DNA of 7,317 nucleotides, from contig JAEWWQ010000464.1 in the NCBI GenBank assembly GCA_023458855.1, positions 1 to 7,317 of the forward strand. The letters are read 5' to 3'. This DNA comes from Bacillota bacterium (lineage in GTDB: Bacteria > Bacillota > Clostridia > Lachnospirales > Lachnospiraceae). Both the position numbers and the translations under genes were made by a program. Position 1 is the stretch's first letter. Each line of letters opens with the position of its first letter. Under the pieces are notes generated by a model that did not search any database, was not told where the DNA came from, and saw nothing but the letters and a program-made list of their open reading frames with translations. This document shows, one piece after another, positions 6,717 to 7,317 of this stretch.

Positions 6717-7317
6717 ATGAAGAAACTATTAGAAGTTATTTCAGAAGAAGTAAAGGCTGCATTTGAGGCAGCAGGATATGAGAGAGAATTGGGAAAGGCA
6801 GCATTGTCAAACAGGCCGGATTTGTGTGAATACCAATGTAATGGGGCTATGGCTGGTGCGAAAAAATATAAAAAGGCACCGCTTATGATTGCCAATGAGG
6901 TAGCTGAAAAGCTTGTGGACAGTAAAATCTTTGAGAAAGCAGAAGCAGTTGCACCAGGATTTCTGAATCTGAATCTGCAGAAGAACTTTCTGACGGAATA
7001 CCTGAGAGGTATGGCTGGTGAGGATAAGTTCGGTGTGGAGGAAGCTAAGAATCCACAGACAATTATAATTGATTATGGCGGACCGAATGTGGCAAAACCA
7101 TTGCATGTAGGACATCTGCGTTCGGCAGTCATTGGTGAAAGTGTTAAGAGAATCAGCAGATTTATGGGACATGATGTGATAGGTGATATTCATCTGGGAG
7201 ACTGGGGCCTTCAGATGGGTCTGATTATTACAGAATTAAAAGAAAGACAGCCGGATTTAGTCTATTTTGATGAATCCTTTGCAGGAGAGTACCCGGAAGA
7301 AGCACCATTTACCATAT
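6717..7317 (+). CDS. argS: Arginyl-tRNA synthetase, 5' part (cut by window end)
   Basis: ArgRS charges tRNA-Arg with arginine in the cytoplasm. Only 200 residues are visible and the frame is open to the last base, so the gene runs past the window (the family is usually 550-600 residues). The N-terminal additional domain typical of ArgRS comes first (about 1-100; ALSNRPDLCEYQCNGAMAGAK and APGFLNLNL). Then comes the class I catalytic core with IDYGGPNVAKPLHVGHLRS, holding the HIGH-type signature as HVGH (130-133), and GDIHLGDWGLQMG (156-168). The KMSKS-type loop and anticodon-binding domain would lie downstream. ATG 6717 is chosen because AGGAG precedes it and the product begins as the family does (MKKLLEVISEEVKAAFE). 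Only 7 bases separate it from queH, so they are probably one transcription unit. Confidence 0.97.
   Translation, partial: MKKLLEVISEEVKAAFEAAGYERELGKAALSNRPDLCEYQCNGAMAGAKKYKKAPLMIANEVAEKLVDSKIFEKAEAVAPGFLNLNLQKNFLTEYLRGMAGEDKFGVEEAKNPQTIIIDYGGPNVAKPLHVGHLRSAVIGESVKRISRFMGHDVIGDIHLGDWGLQMGLIITELKERQPDLVYFDESFAGEYPEEAPFTI

Overview
The window looks like a chromosomal stretch from a low-to-moderate GC Gram-positive anaerobe, most likely a Clostridia member of the Lachnospiraceae. This rests on strong AGGAG/GGAGG ribosome binding sites, a TATAAT-type promoter, intrinsic terminators with U-tracts, the wording of the proteins, and a QueH-type (not QueG-type) queuosine enzyme. The placement is inference from sequence style, not from a search. 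All genes read on the + strand.

Left part (1-1466): the end of an export or efflux operon. A membrane-anchored extracytoplasmic protein with an acidic, methionine-containing low-complexity insert (15-683, possibly starting before the window) is followed after 11 bases by a MacB/LolD-type ABC ATPase (695-1363). No permease follows. Three small hairpins come next, the last being a good rho-independent terminator (1439-1466), so a partner permease would have to lie upstream or elsewhere.

Middle part (1467-5911): a clear promoter (1482-1510) drives carA and carB, whose frames overlap by 8 bases. Together they encode a complete glutamine-dependent carbamoyl phosphate synthetase, which supplies carbamoyl phosphate to pyrimidine and arginine synthesis. 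All catalytic motifs looked for are present. CarA carries an unusual hydrophilic linker between its two domains. The leader is too short for a PyrR-type attenuator.

Right part (5912-7317): a long perfect inverted repeat without a U-tract separates carB from queH (epoxyqueuosine reductase, last step of queuosine tRNA modification). queH is followed after 7 bases by argS (arginyl-tRNA synthetase), which is cut off by the window end. The argS ribosome binding site overlaps the queH stop codon, so the two are probably co-translated. carAB and argS share arginine, and queH and argS share tRNA, but nothing shows that this order is more than housekeeping clustering.

I see no mobile element, CRISPR array, rRNA, tRNA or clearly novel system. 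The most unusual items are the split-domain anchored protein with its GQMPDM repeat, the orphan ATPase, the series of related hairpins before carA, and the hairpin before queH.
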